A DNA stretch of 64,000 bases from Sporomusaceae bacterium. GTDB taxonomy: Bacteria; Bacillota_C; Negativicutes; Sporomusales_B; UBA7701. The position numbers were made by a program, and so were the translations under genes. The notes under the pieces are model-generated. The model saw nothing but the letters and a program-made list of their open reading frames with translations. It did no database searches and was not told where the DNA came from. Shown piece after piece: positions 51,179 through 60,024 of this stretch (its first letter is position 1; each line of letters starts with the position of its first letter). The stretch spans positions 12,042 to 76,041 of the forward strand of contig JALHDI010000002.1 in NCBI GenBank assembly GCA_022839045.1, in the 5' to 3' direction.

Positions 51179-52169
51179 GGGCCGTCACCTCGCCGGTAAA
51201 CACCTCGTACGGGGGCGGGCTGGTCAGCATCGCCTGCCCCTTCATCATCAGAACCGTTTTCTCGTAATCCGCCCGGGCCAGTTCGCCGAGCGTCCAGTCG
51301 TCGCCGGCGCCGGGCACGATGCTTGCCAGGATTTTTCCCAGCATCCATTTCATGTGGGCGCGGTTGGTGGCAACGTTGGCGGCGGTGACATATTCCATGG
51401 TGATTTCCAGAGCTTCGTCGGGGTGCTCGGCCGCATACCGCCAGCCGTCCAGCGACGCCGCGCGGAAGGCGGCGACCGTTTCCGGACTGTGCCTGAGGGT
51501 GTACTCGGCGCAGTAGATCCCATCCTCGGGGAACCCGAACCCGTAGTCTCTCAAAAAATAAACCGTGCGGTCGTCCTCGTCCACGCCGGCCTGATATAGC
51601 ATGTGATACTCGTTATAGTACATGGCGGAACAGGCGTCCACGCCATTGCGCAGGAAAAGGTTGACCGAATAGTATTGGGGATAAATAGTCGCTACTTCCA
51701 CACCCTCAGCCTGCAGCCAAGAAAGGTAGGGCGCCCGGAAATCTCCCTCCCAGAGGCTTATCCGTCGCCCGTTGAGATCTTTGGAGGATTCGCCGGTCTG
51801 GTTCTTCCAGCTGATCAGCAGCAGGTTCGAGCTGTTGACGATCTGGGCCACGTTAATTACGGGAAGGCCAGCTTCCCGGCGAATGAGGGCGGTGGTCAGC
51901 CAGGTGGTTACAAAGTCAGCGTTGCCGTCGGCCAATTCGTTCATCGGGTCCAGGCCAGGACCGCCTTGCATAATGGCGACGTCGAGGCCCCGGGCCTTGT
52001 AAAAGCCCTTGGCGGCGGCGACGTAATAACCGGCGAACTGGGCTTGGTGGGTCCATTGGAGCATCATTTTGACGGGCTTTTCCGCCGCGACGGCCGGAGA
52101 GGCCGGAAACACCAGGGCAGTCGCTAAAAAAGCAGCCAGGAAGATAACGGCGGTTTTATGCAGGCGCAT
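51168..52169 (-). CDS. NMT1/THI5-like solute-binding protein in a partner-switching operon
   Basis: A 333-residue exported protein with a clear signal peptide (FLAAFLATALVFPASPAVAA). The mature part reads MMLQWTHQAQFAGYYVAAAKGFY, GGPGLDPMNELADGNADFVTTW and YYSVNLFLRNGVDACSAMYYNEYHML, as in NMT1/THI5 and riboflavin/pyrimidine precursor-binding proteins. No permease or ATPase gene is adjacent. Instead it overlaps the RsbW-like gene and the sensor phosphatase gene, so it probably reports a ligand to the phosphatase's Cache domain. That link is inference. Confidence 0.85.
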   Translation of the reverse strand: MRLHKTAVIFLAAFLATALVFPASPAVAAEKPVKMMLQWTHQAQFAGYYVAAAKGFYKARGLDVAIMQGGPGLDPMNELADGNADFVTTWLTTALIRREAGLPVINVAQIVNSSNLLLISWKNQTGESSKDLNGRRISLWEGDFRAPYLSWLQAEGVEVATIYPQYYSVNLFLRNGVDACSAMYYNEYHMLYQAGVDEDDRTVYFLRDYGFGFPEDGIYCAEYTLRHSPETVAAFRAASLDGWRYAAEHPDEALEITMEYVTAANVATNRAHMKWMLGKILASIVPGAGDDWTLGELARADYEKTVLMMKGQAMLTSPPPYEVFTGEVTARVP

Positions 52170-52575
52170 GTTTGATTACCAGCGACAGGATGTTTCTGTT
52201 GTCGCGGCGATGGTAGTGAACCTCATCGAGCAGGCGCCTGATGAGGAAAATTCCCAGGCCGCCGACTTCCCGGCTTTCCAGGTCGGCCTGGAGGTCGGGC
52301 GCATCCGCGGCCAATGGGTCGAAAGGAACGCCGTTGTCGATGAACTCGACCCGTACGGCGTCGTCGGCACGCGCGACCCGGATGGACACCAGGCCCGGCG
52401 GAATTTCGTAAGCATAGCTGCAGATATTGGTGACCGCTTCCTCGGTGGCCAGTTCCAGGTGCATCACCCGCCGGGGGTGAACGCCGATCGCCGTAGCGTT
52501 TTCGGCCACGAACGCCACCATCTGGGGGATATTCTCGATGCTCGCGGTGAAGATGCGTTCCGCTGACTCTGTCAT
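52156..52575 (-). CDS. RsbW-like anti-sigma factor serine kinase
   Basis: A 139-residue GHKL ATPase: LELATEEAVTNICSYAY is the N box, and EFIDNGVPFDP and GGLGIFLIRRLLDEVHYHR are the G boxes. Such kinases bind a sigma factor or another target and phosphorylate a STAS antagonist. The gene overlaps the STAS gene by four bases and the solute-binding protein gene by 14. No sigma-B-type gene is present here, so the target is unknown. Confidence 0.9.
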   Translation of the reverse strand: MTESAERIFTASIENIPQMVAFVAENATAIGVHPRRVMHLELATEEAVTNICSYAYEIPPGLVSIRVARADDAVRVEFIDNGVPFDPLAADAPDLQADLESREVGGLGIFLIRRLLDEVHYHRRDNRNILSLVIKHAPA

Positions 52576-52910
52576 TTACCGCCACCCGCCAGAGCCTGCT
52601 CGACATCCGCGAAGACCGGCAGGAAGTTGTCGAACCCCGAGAGGTCGAACACTTCCTTCACGAGACCGGTCAACGAACACAGGGACAGGCTGCCGCCGCC
52701 GCTTTTGAGTTTTTTGGCGCAGGCCAGGATGCTGCGCAGGCCGGCGCTGCTGATGTATTCGAGACCGGAAAAGTCGATGACGACTTTATGGTGGCCCTGT
52801 TCCATCAAGGCCGCGCAGCTTTTCTCGAATTCCGGGGAAGTGGCGATATCCATCCGCCCGTCCACCTTTATTACCAGACAATCCTTCTCCTGATGCGAAA
52901 CAATTTTCAC
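52572..52910 (-). CDS. STAS-domain anti-sigma factor antagonist
   Basis: A 112-residue STAS domain of the RsbV/SpoIIAA type. The segment VVIDFSGLEYISSAGLRSILA contains the expected phosphorylatable serine. Dephosphorylated by the SpoIIE-type phosphatase, it would bind the RsbW-like kinase and release its target. It is the first gene of the four-gene unit. Confidence 0.92.
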   Translation of the reverse strand: MKIVSHQEKDCLVIKVDGRMDIATSPEFEKSCAALMEQGHHKVVIDFSGLEYISSAGLRSILACAKKLKSGGGSLSLCSLTGLVKEVFDLSGFDNFLPVFADVEQALAGGGK

Positions 52911-53146
52911 CTTACCCTCTCCTATCTGCTCGCATGTAAACGCCGGCTGGATTGAAAACTACCGGGAAACTTCGCTTCATCGGACAATTTGTTGTTTCAT
53001 AGCAGCTCCTATAGTGCTAATTACACCTTTTTCTATAGTATGAAGAATATTCCTTCAAGAAGCGCGAACAAAGAGCGTGGTTCGCTGAATGTCTCAAGAG
53101 GTCATTAGTGTTATATAAAGACGTGAGAATTTCCGGGGATGGAACT

Positions 53147-53164
53147 TTGTGCCTTTTTTCACTT
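53147..53164. promoter_or_regulatory. Weak Rex-like operator
   Basis: TTGTG, eight bases, CAC in the register of the Rex consensus (TTGTGAA, four bases, TTCACAA), with 10 of 14 fixed positions matching. It lies 35 bases upstream of the hydrogenase promoter. The rest of 52911-53256 shows only a pair of CTATAGT repeats near 53013 and 53034. Confidence 0.35.
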
Positions 53165-53185
53165 TCATAATATTGAAAAAATTCA

Positions 53186-53215
53186 TTGACAAGTTATAAC
53201 GACATAACCTACTAT
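53186..53215 (+). promoter_or_regulatory. Sigma-A-type promoter of hydrogenase operon
   Basis: TTGACA at 53186-53191, an 18-base spacer and TACTAT at 53210-53215, 41 bases before the ATG at 53257. Confidence 0.7.
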
Positions 53216-53256
53216 TTATATAGTGGCCTGACCACCATACCGATGGAGGGGGTTCT

Positions 53257-54519
53257 ATGAAAGGATTTCAACAGCGAGAACTGGCGTCCGTCATCGAGAT
53301 TGACCGCAGGAAGTGCAAGGGGTGCGATTCCTGCAAGGCGTTCTGTCCTACCGGCGCCATCACCGGCAAGTACGGCGCCGTGCATAGCGTAGACACCGAA
53401 AAATGCCTTTTCTGCGGCCAGTGTCTGGTGAATTGTCCCTTCGGCGCGCCCCGGGACACCGCCGACAGCGTCGATACTGTCATTGCCAAGTTAAAAGACG
53501 GTCGAGCCGCCGTCGTCGGCGTCATCGCCCCCGCCGTCCGCGTCGCCATCGGCGAAGAATTCGGGCTGGAACCAGGCACTCTCACTACCGAAAAACTTTA
53601 TGGAGCCATGAAGCAGGCCGGTTTCAAAATCTTCGACAACAATTTTGCCGCCGACCAGTGCATCATGGAGGAAGGTAGCGAACTGATCGCCAAGATCCGC
53701 CACTATGCAATGGGCGAACCGGCCCACGGCCATGACCTCGGACCGCTGCCCCAGTTTACCTCCTGCTGCCCGGCATGGGTTCGCCACGCCGAGCTTTACC
53801 ACCCCGAAATATTGCCCCATCTCTCCTCGGCAAAATCGCCCCAGCAGATGGCCGGCGCCCTCGCGAAAACCTACGGCGCTAGAGAAGTTTTCAAAGTCGA
53901 GCCTGAGAACATGTATGTCGTCGGCATCATGCCCTGCACCGCCAAGAAATTCGAGGCGTCAAGGCCCGAATTCGCCAGCGCGGCCGCTTATTGGCGCAAG
54001 CAGGGCAAGGAAGGCGGCTACCCGGACGTCGACACCGTCCTCACGACCCGCGACTTAGCCAGGCTGCTTAAAAAGATGAATATCTCCCTGACCGCCGCCG
54101 CGGGCTTTACCGACGCCGACAACCCGCTCGCCCGCTACAGCGGCGCCGGCACGATCTTCGGCAACACCGGCGGCGTCATGGAGGCGGCGCTGAGGACCGC
54201 TTATTTCATCATCACCGGCCAGGAGCTTGCGACTCTCGAGTTTTCCCCGGTGCGCGGCCTCAAGGGCGTAAAGGAGGCGAGCGTAACCATGAAGGACGCC
54301 AGGACCGGCCGGGAAATCACCCTCAAGGTGGCCGTGGTCCACGGCATCAAGGAGAACCTCGCTCCAGTGGTGGCCGACGTCGCCGCCGGCAAGTCACCCT
54401 ACCATTTCATCGAGGTGATGAACTGCCCCGGCGGCTGCGTCAACGGCGGCGGCCAGCCGATCAACCCGATGGGGACGTCGTGGATCGACAAATTTAAAAT
54501 GGTCCTTCCTTGGTCATAA
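53257..54519 (+). CDS. [FeFe] hydrogenase large subunit (dimeric, membrane-linked type)
   Basis: A 420-residue hydrogenase. Two 4Fe-4S motifs (CKGCDSCKAFCP, CLFCGQCLVNCP) precede the H-cluster domain with TSCCPAW, MPCTAKKFEA and the EVMNCPGGCVNGGGQP motif, giving all four cluster-binding cysteines. It lacks its own export signal. The next gene encodes a small subunit with a Tat signal, so the pair could be exported together as in Desulfovibrio HydAB. The cytochrome b gene that follows would link it to the quinone pool. Codon use favours C-ending codons, suggesting high expression. Confidence 0.93.
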   Translation: MKGFQQRELASVIEIDRRKCKGCDSCKAFCPTGAITGKYGAVHSVDTEKCLFCGQCLVNCPFGAPRDTADSVDTVIAKLKDGRAAVVGVIAPAVRVAIGEEFGLEPGTLTTEKLYGAMKQAGFKIFDNNFAADQCIMEEGSELIAKIRHYAMGEPAHGHDLGPLPQFTSCCPAWVRHAELYHPEILPHLSSAKSPQQMAGALAKTYGAREVFKVEPENMYVVGIMPCTAKKFEASRPEFASAAAYWRKQGKEGGYPDVDTVLTTRDLARLLKKMNISLTAAAGFTDADNPLARYSGAGTIFGNTGGVMEAALRTAYFIITGQELATLEFSPVRGLKGVKEASVTMKDARTGREITLKVAVVHGIKENLAPVVADVAAGKSPYHFIEVMNCPGGCVNGGGQPINPMGTSWIDKFKMVLPWS

Positions 54520-54531
54520 GGAGGTATCGAC

Positions 54532-54852
54532 ATGGCCAATTACGATTATGTGGAAAAAGCGATCAAGGTGTCCCGCCGCGAGTTTCTCGGTCTCACCGGC
54601 GCGGGAGCCGCTCTCCTGTGGGCCGGCGCCTACGTAACCACCGACATCTTCGTCGACCGCACCAAATACATAAAGATGCGCGCCGCCGGCATGTACAAGG
54701 ACGACGTCAAGGCGAAAATACGCCAGAGCCACAACAATCCGGCGGTCGCCGAAATGTACGGCAGGTTCGCCGGCAAGCCCCTGAGCCCGTTGGCGGAGAG
54801 ACTGTTCCACACCCGCTACGTCGACCGCACCAAGCTGGGAGGGAAAAGCTGA
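54532..54852 (+). CDS. [FeFe] hydrogenase small subunit with Tat signal
   Basis: A 106-residue protein. The N-terminus has the twin-arginine motif SRREFLGLTGAG and a hydrophobic stretch (AALLWAGAYVTTDIF). The rest matches the iron hydrogenase small-subunit domain (KMRAAGMYKDD, RQSHNNPAVAEMY, and HTRYVDRTKL near the end). It wraps around the large subunit and carries it across the membrane in related enzymes. It is 12 bases after the large subunit, and its TGA overlaps the next ATG. Confidence 0.9.
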   Translation: MANYDYVEKAIKVSRREFLGLTGAGAALLWAGAYVTTDIFVDRTKYIKMRAAGMYKDDVKAKIRQSHNNPAVAEMYGRFAGKPLSPLAERLFHTRYVDRTKLGGKS

Positions 54853-55547
54853 TGGCCCACCATGGCGACGGACCGCGCGTCCTCAAGCACTCCCTGTGCT
54901 CCCGCCTCTTCCACTGGGGACTCATCTTCGGTTTCCTGCCGGCGGCCTTCACCGGCTTCATCATCTGGTACAAACCGGGGAGCGAGGACTTCGTCAACCT
55001 GGCGATGAAAATCCACATCGCCGGCGCCGCCGTCCTCACCGCTGCCTGCGCCCTGTACGCCCTGTTCTGCCTCGACCGCATTGCCGGTTTCATCCGGCGC
55101 AACTTCTCCTGGGACGACCGCGACGTCGGCTGGCTGCTTGTGGGCGGCGGCTACCCGCAGAAGATGCTGCTCGGCAAAAAGATCCCCGTACCCCCCATGG
55201 GCAAGGTCAACTCCGGCCAGAAGATCTTCGGCCTCTGCCTGCTGTTCTTCGGCCCCGTACTCATCGTCACCGGCTGGATACTGTACGCCTTTATTCCGAT
55301 GGCTCCCAAAGAGCTTATCAGAATCGCCAACACCGTCCATCTTGTCCTTGGCCTCTATATGGGCCTCTTCCTCGCCGTTCACATGTTCCTCGGCGTCTAC
55401 AACTGGGGCGAGTTCAAGGCGATGTTCGGCGACGGCACTCAGCCGCTGGCCGAAGCCGCGGACCACAACCCGCTGTGGGTGGAGAAGGATATCGAGCCGG
55501 TCGCCGGCCGGGGAACGGATGGAATAGGCTACGGGAAGGGCGCCTGA
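54852..55547 (+). CDS. Cytochrome b561/FdnI-like membrane subunit
   Basis: A 231-residue membrane protein with four predicted helices. Haem-ligand histidines are likely in CSRLFHWGLIFGF, MKIHIAGAAVL and NTVHLVLGLYMGLFLAVHMF. The layout is that of the formate dehydrogenase gamma/cytochrome b family that connects periplasmic enzymes with menaquinone. ATG 54852 overlaps the preceding stop by one base. It makes the hydrogenase a membrane-bound, quinone-linked enzyme. Confidence 0.9.
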   Translation: MAHHGDGPRVLKHSLCSRLFHWGLIFGFLPAAFTGFIIWYKPGSEDFVNLAMKIHIAGAAVLTAACALYALFCLDRIAGFIRRNFSWDDRDVGWLLVGGGYPQKMLLGKKIPVPPMGKVNSGQKIFGLCLLFFGPVLIVTGWILYAFIPMAPKELIRIANTVHLVLGLYMGLFLAVHMFLGVYNWGEFKAMFGDGTQPLAEAADHNPLWVEKDIEPVAGRGTDGIGYGKGA

Positions 55548-55577
55548 GACCCCGGCAGTCTGCCTGCGGGAAAAAGA

Positions 55578-55616
55578 CGAAAGCTTCCGAGGATAATCCT
55601 CGGAAGCTTTGCGTTT
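55578..55616. terminator. Bidirectional terminator between the two hydrogenase operons
   Basis: AAAGCTTCCGAGGAT and ATCCTCGGAAGCTTT with a one-base loop, between the convergent genes ending at 55547 and 55621. T-rich tails are present but short. Confidence 0.75.
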
Positions 55617-55620
55617 GTAC

Positions 55621-55893
55621 CTATTGCTTCGCTTGTGTGCAGCCCGGCCGCCGTACTGCGGGCAGGACGTTCTCCACGAAGAAATCCCGCACCGTCGCTC
55701 CGGAAACGCTCTGGACGTCGCCTTCGTCGATTTTTACCGATACCGCCTGGGAGCAGACGCCGAGGCAGAAGGAGGCGTGGATTTCGACCTCGTCGGCGAC
55801 GCGGTATTCTTCGACCAATTGCTGGAGGGAGTTGATGACGTTGTAGGAGCCTTTCAGGTGGCAGGCGCTGCCGATGCAGACCCTGATTTTCAT
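55621..55893 (-). CDS. Thioredoxin-like [2Fe-2S] ferredoxin
   Basis: A 90-residue protein with KIRVCIGSACHLKGS at the start and HASFCLGVC later, the four-cysteine pattern of thioredoxin-like 2Fe-2S ferredoxins (NuoE C-terminal domain, HndB). It is the last gene of the Hnd-type operon, beginning after the hydrogenase stop with an eight-base gap. It probably serves as an extra electron carrier for that complex. ATG 55893 is preferred to an in-frame upstream ATG at 55926. Confidence 0.82.
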   Translation of the reverse strand: MKIRVCIGSACHLKGSYNVINSLQQLVEEYRVADEVEIHASFCLGVCSQAVSVKIDEGDVQSVSGATVRDFFVENVLPAVRRPGCTQAKQ

Positions 55894-55900
55894 AATGCAC

Positions 55901-57589
55901 TCACGCCTTTCTGCGATACTCCACATGGAGCAGTTTGTGCACTTTGCCCTTGAGCAGGCCGCCGTAGAGGGCCATTATCACCGGGTTTTCCTCCGAACGT
56001 TTGATGCTGCTCATGCGGTCGGAGTCGTACAGGCCGGCGCTGCGGCGCTTTCTGCCCTCCTCGTTGGTGACCGGCTGGCCGGCGCCGGCGATGCAGCCGC
56101 TAGGACAGGCCATGATTTCGATGAAATCGTAGTGCTTCTCGCCGCTCTTCATCCGCCTGATGAGGTTATCGGCGTTCTTGAGGCCGCTGACGATGGCGAT
56201 CTTCACTTCGCGGCCGGCGTACTCGATGCTCGCTTCCTTAACGCCCTGCAGGCCGCGGACGCCGGTAAAGGCGAGCGCCCTGAGCGCGGAGACCGATTTG
56301 TCATCCGCCAAGCGCCGTATCACCGCCTCGGTGACGCCGCCCGTAACCCCGAAGATGACGCTGGCGCCGCTGGTGGCCCCGAACGGCATGTCGACCGATT
56401 CCGGCTCGACTTCGGAAAATACGATGCCGGCTTCCCGGATCATCTTGACAAGTTCCTGGGTGGTTATAACGTAATCGACGTTGCGAACGCCGTTTTCCTG
56501 GAACTCGTCGCGGGCAGCCTCGAATTTCTTGGCGGTGCAGGGCATGACGGCCACGACGACGACCCGCCGGTTGGAATGACGGTAATGTTCCTTGAGTACC
56601 GAGGCGAACATCTGCATCGGCGACCGGCAGGTGGAGATATTAGCCATAAGCTCGGGATAGTTGTTTTCGGCGTACTGGATCCACGCCGGGCAACAGGAGG
56701 TGAGCAGCGGCAATTTTTCGCCCTGCTGCAGCCTTGCCAGGAATTCGCCCGCTTCTTCGAGGACGGTGAGGTCGGCGCCGGTGGAGGTATCGAACACTTC
56801 GTCGAAGCCCATGCGCCGCAGGGCGGCGACGATGCGGCCCATGACGTTCTCGCCTTCGGCGAGGCCGAACTCTTTGCCGATGCCTACCCGGACCGCCGGG
56901 GCGATCTGCACGACGACCTTGGCGTCCTTGTCACTGATGTCCTGCCACAGTTTGGCGGTGTCGTCGCGGACGACGATGGCGCCGGTCGGGCAGACGGCCG
57001 CGCACTGGCCGCAGCCGACGCAGTTGGTGCTGGCGATCGGTTCGTCGAAGGCCGGGCTGACGCGCATCTTCGAGCCGCGGTAGGCGAAGTCGATGGCGCC
57101 GACTTTCTGGACCTCGTCGCACATCCGCACACAGTCGCCGCAAAGGATGCATTTGCTTTTGTCGCGGACGATGCACAGCGAAGAGGTGTCGAGGTCGGGC
57201 TCGCCGGAGGTGTTGTTGAAGCGGACCTTCTTTATGCCGAACCGCTGGGCCAGTTCCTGCAGCTTGCACTTGCCGTTCTTCTCGCAGGTGGTGCAGTCGC
57301 GGCAGTGGTTGGAGAGGAAGAGTTCGAGGATCATTTTGCGGTATTTCCGCAGCCGGGGGGTGTTGGTGCGGATCTCCATGCCGGCCTTGGGCGGGGTGGA
57401 ACAGGAAGCGTGGATGTCGCCCCACTTGTCTTCGACGACGCACATACGGCAGGCGCCGTAGACCGACAGCTCCGAGTAGTAGCAGAAGGTAGGCAGCTCG
57501 ATTCCGGCCTTGCGGATGACGGCGAGGATATTCTTTTCCCCGGCTATTTCCACCGGGATGTTGTCGATCAGCATGAACTCGGTGCTCAT
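55901..57589 (-). CDS. hndD: NAD-linked [FeFe] hydrogenase catalytic subunit, HndD/HydA type
   Basis: A 562-residue subunit. In order it has an N-terminal 2Fe-2S domain (CYYSELSVYGACRMC), the His-containing 4Fe-4S site (HCRDCTTCEKNGKC), two 4Fe-4S motifs (CILCGDCVRMC, CVGCGQCAAVCP), and the H-cluster domain (TSCCPAW, MPCTAKKFEA, MACPSGCIAGAGQP). This is the layout of electron-bifurcating or NADP/NAD-dependent group A hydrogenases. The subunits encoded by the two preceding genes bind NADH and FMN. It overlaps none of its neighbours and has SD AAGGAGG. Confidence 0.95.
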   Translation of the reverse strand: MSTEFMLIDNIPVEIAGEKNILAVIRKAGIELPTFCYYSELSVYGACRMCVVEDKWGDIHASCSTPPKAGMEIRTNTPRLRKYRKMILELFLSNHCRDCTTCEKNGKCKLQELAQRFGIKKVRFNNTSGEPDLDTSSLCIVRDKSKCILCGDCVRMCDEVQKVGAIDFAYRGSKMRVSPAFDEPIASTNCVGCGQCAAVCPTGAIVVRDDTAKLWQDISDKDAKVVVQIAPAVRVGIGKEFGLAEGENVMGRIVAALRRMGFDEVFDTSTGADLTVLEEAGEFLARLQQGEKLPLLTSCCPAWIQYAENNYPELMANISTCRSPMQMFASVLKEHYRHSNRRVVVVAVMPCTAKKFEAARDEFQENGVRNVDYVITTQELVKMIREAGIVFSEVEPESVDMPFGATSGASVIFGVTGGVTEAVIRRLADDKSVSALRALAFTGVRGLQGVKEASIEYAGREVKIAIVSGLKNADNLIRRMKSGEKHYDFIEIMACPSGCIAGAGQPVTNEEGRKRRSAGLYDSDRMSSIKRSEENPVIMALYGGLLKGKVHKLLHVEYRRKA

Positions 57590-57593
57590 GGCG

Positions 57594-59468
57594 TCAGTCC
57601 TCCTTTATCGCCTTGAAAGCGCATGATTCGAGACACGCGCCGCATTTTACGCACTTGCCGGCGTCGATGACGAACGGCTCCTTGATGGTGCCGGAGATGG
57701 CGCCGACCGGGCAGAGGCGCGCGCATTTCGAGCAACCCTTACAGAGCGCGGGATCGATGACTATCCGTTTCAGCTTCTGGCAGGTCTTGGAAGGACAGCG
57801 CTTTTCGTTCACATGGGCCTCGTACTCGTCGCGGAAGTATTTGATCGTGCTGACCACCGGGAAGGCGGCGGTCTTGCCGAGGCCGCACAGGGCGGTGGAA
57901 GAGATGGTGTCCGCCAGTTCGAGCAGCATGTCGATGTCGCCCGCTTCGCCCTGACCGGCAACGATGCGTTCGAGGATCTCAAGCATACGCTTGGTGCCTT
58001 CGCGGCACGGCAGGCACTTGCCGCACGATTCGTTCTGGGTGAAGTTCATGAAGAAACGGGCCACTTCGACCATGCAGGTGTGCTCGTCCATGACGACCAG
58101 CCCGCCGGAGCCGATCATGGCGCCGGCTTTTTTGAGCGAGTCGAAGTCGAGCGGCAGGTCGAGGTGCTGGCTGGTAAGGCAGCCGCCGGAGGGGCCGCCG
58201 ATCTGCACGGCTTTGAAGCCCGCGCCGCCGCGGATGCCGCCGCCGATGTCGAAGATAACCTCTTTGAGGGTGGTGCCCATGGGGACTTCAATCAGACCGG
58301 TGTTCTCGATGTTGCCGGTGAGGGCGAAGGCTTTGGTGCCGGGGCTTTTCTCCGGGCCGACGGTCTTATACCAGGCGGCGCCCTTGAGCATGATGAGCGG
58401 CACGTTGGCGAAGGTCTCGACATTGTTGAGGACGGTGGGTTTGCCGAACAGCCCTTGTTCGACGGTGCGGGGCGGCTTGACCCGCGGCATGCCGCGGTTG
58501 CCTTCGATGGAGGCGGTGAGGGCGCTGCCCTCGCCGCAAACGAAAGCGCCGGCGCCTTTGCTTATCGAGATGTCGAAGTCGAACCCGGAGCCGAGGATGT
58601 TCTTGCCGAGCAGGCCGCATTCCCTGGCTTCGGCGATTGCCGTCTCCAGGCGGTCGATTGCCAGGGGGTACTCGGCCCGCACGTAGATGTAGCCTTGCGA
58701 GGCGCCGCAGGCGAAGCCGGCGATTATCATGCCTTCGAGCATCCTGTGGGGGTCGCCTTCCATGACGCTCCTGTCCATGAACGCGCCCGGGTCGCCTTCG
58801 TCGCCGTTGCAGACGACGTACTTTTGCGGCTCTTTCTGCCGTTTGACCTGGGACCATTTGCGGCCGGCCGGGTAGCCGCCGCCGCCGCGGCCGCGGAGAT
58901 TGGATTCGTCGATCTCCTTGACGATTTCGTCGGGTGTCATGGCGAAGAGGGCTTTTTCGAAGGCGCTGTAGCCGCCGATGGCCAGGTACTCTTTTAGCGA
59001 GGTGGCATCGATGTGGCCGCAGTGCTCGAGCACCAGCCTGGTCTGTTTCTTGTAGAAGGGGATGCCTTCCTGAGTCGGGTAGGTGTGGCCGTTCTTCTTA
59101 TAGGCCAGCCGTTCGATGAACCGGCCGCCGACGATCGTCTCGGCGACGATCTCGACACAGTCCTCGAGCTTGACCTTGATATACAGCCAGCCCTGCGGCT
59201 CGATCCTGACCAGCGGCCCCATCTCGCAGAAGCCGTGGCAGCCGCTTTTCTTGACGCCCACCTCTTCGCCGTGGGGCTCGTGTTCGAGACTGACGGCGCA
59301 GGTCAGGCCCTGTTCGGTAATCAGCCGGACGAGCTCGGCGTGGATAGCGAGCGACCCGCCGGCGACGCAGCCCGTGCCGGCGCAGACGAGAATCTTCTTT
59401 TGCTGGGCGTCGAGGGCGGTTTTGTATTTTACCCGGGCGCTTCGCAGGTCTTCCCTGGTTAGCAGCAT
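57594..59468 (-). CDS. hndC: NuoF-like NADH/FMN subunit, HndC/HydB type
   Basis: A 624-residue subunit. The N-terminal thioredoxin-like 2Fe-2S domain has CAGTGCVAGGS and SGCHGFCEMG. The NuoF core shows GRGGGGYPAGRKW (NADH site), CNGDEGDPGAFMDR and GAGAFVCGEGSALTASIEG (FMN), and the 4Fe-4S site ESCGKCLPCREG. Two ferredoxin motifs close the protein (CKGCSKCARLCP, CVKCGACLESC). It splits or merges electrons between NADH and ferredoxin in related complexes. SD AAGGAGG precedes ATG 59468. Confidence 0.95.
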   Translation of the reverse strand: MLLTREDLRSARVKYKTALDAQQKKILVCAGTGCVAGGSLAIHAELVRLITEQGLTCAVSLEHEPHGEEVGVKKSGCHGFCEMGPLVRIEPQGWLYIKVKLEDCVEIVAETIVGGRFIERLAYKKNGHTYPTQEGIPFYKKQTRLVLEHCGHIDATSLKEYLAIGGYSAFEKALFAMTPDEIVKEIDESNLRGRGGGGYPAGRKWSQVKRQKEPQKYVVCNGDEGDPGAFMDRSVMEGDPHRMLEGMIIAGFACGASQGYIYVRAEYPLAIDRLETAIAEARECGLLGKNILGSGFDFDISISKGAGAFVCGEGSALTASIEGNRGMPRVKPPRTVEQGLFGKPTVLNNVETFANVPLIMLKGAAWYKTVGPEKSPGTKAFALTGNIENTGLIEVPMGTTLKEVIFDIGGGIRGGAGFKAVQIGGPSGGCLTSQHLDLPLDFDSLKKAGAMIGSGGLVVMDEHTCMVEVARFFMNFTQNESCGKCLPCREGTKRMLEILERIVAGQGEAGDIDMLLELADTISSTALCGLGKTAAFPVVSTIKYFRDEYEAHVNEKRCPSKTCQKLKRIVIDPALCKGCSKCARLCPVGAISGTIKEPFVIDAGKCVKCGACLESCAFKAIKED

Positions 59469-59469
59469 G

Positions 59470-59946
59470 TCAGTTCGCCTCCTTGAGTTTCGCGAGCAGT
59501 TCGCTGGCCTTCTCCGGCGTCATGGCGGGGTAGACCTTGTCGTTGACGGTGAGCACGGGGGCAAGCCCGCACGCGCCGAGGCAGGAGACGGTTTCTACCG
59601 TAAAAAGGAGGTCGTCGGTGGTCACCTTGCTTTCTGACAGTCCCAGTTCTTTCCGCAGGCGTTCGAGGATGGGGATGGACTTCCGGACGTGGCAGGCGGT
59701 GCCGTCGCAGATCTTTATCACATATTTGCCTTTGGGTTCGAGGGAGAAGTTCTCGTAAAAAGTCGCGACGCTGTAAATCCTGGCGGTGCTCATGCCGAGC
59801 TTTTCCGAAAGATAGGAAAAGGCCTCGCGGGGGAGGTAACGGTACTTTGCCTGGGTATCCTGGAGGATGGGGATGATGTTGTTTGCTTTGTGTCCGTACT
59901 TTGTCAGAATCGCATCCAATTCCCCGAAGTCGATCGCAGCTTTCAT
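59470..59946 (-). CDS. hndA: NuoE-like [2Fe-2S] subunit, HndA/HydC type
   Basis: A 158-residue NuoE-like protein. The four cluster ligands are in CDGTACHVRKS and CLGACGLAPVL, about 40 residues apart. HNIIPILQD...YRYLPREAFSYLSEKLGM matches the N-terminal part. It is the first gene of the operon behind a promoter flanked by two Rex-like sites, so expression probably rises when NADH is abundant. Confidence 0.93.
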   Translation of the reverse strand: MKAAIDFGELDAILTKYGHKANNIIPILQDTQAKYRYLPREAFSYLSEKLGMSTARIYSVATFYENFSLEPKGKYVIKICDGTACHVRKSIPILERLRKELGLSESKVTTDDLLFTVETVSCLGACGLAPVLTVNDKVYPAMTPEKASELLAKLKEAN

Positions 59947-59965
59947 GGCGTGACCTCCAATGATA

Positions 59966-59983
59966 TTGTGAAAATTTTAACTT
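59966..59983. promoter_or_regulatory. Rex-like operator, downstream copy
   Basis: TTGTGAA, AATT, TTAACTT matches the Rex consensus at 11 of 14 fixed positions. It overlaps the expected transcription start of the hnd promoter. Confidence 0.5.
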
Positions 59984-59989
59984 ACTTTC

Positions 59990-60018
59990 AGTGTACACGT
60001 TCGCCAGTGGGCCTGCAA
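59990..60018 (-). promoter_or_regulatory. Sigma-A-type promoter of hnd operon
   Basis: On the - strand TTGCAG, a 17-base spacer, and TACACT. It is 44 bases upstream of the ATG at 59946 and lies between two Rex-like sites. Confidence 0.7.
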
Positions 60019-60024
60019 CATATT

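Noticed and set aside
53013..53040. CTATAGT direct repeats as a regulator site
   Set aside because: Only two copies with uneven spacing in AT-rich DNA; no known factor fits.
55874..58997. Long + strand frames (580 and 394 codons) across the hydrogenase genes
   Set aside because: They are mirror frames of the hnd genes on the - strand in high-GC DNA, without recognisable domains.
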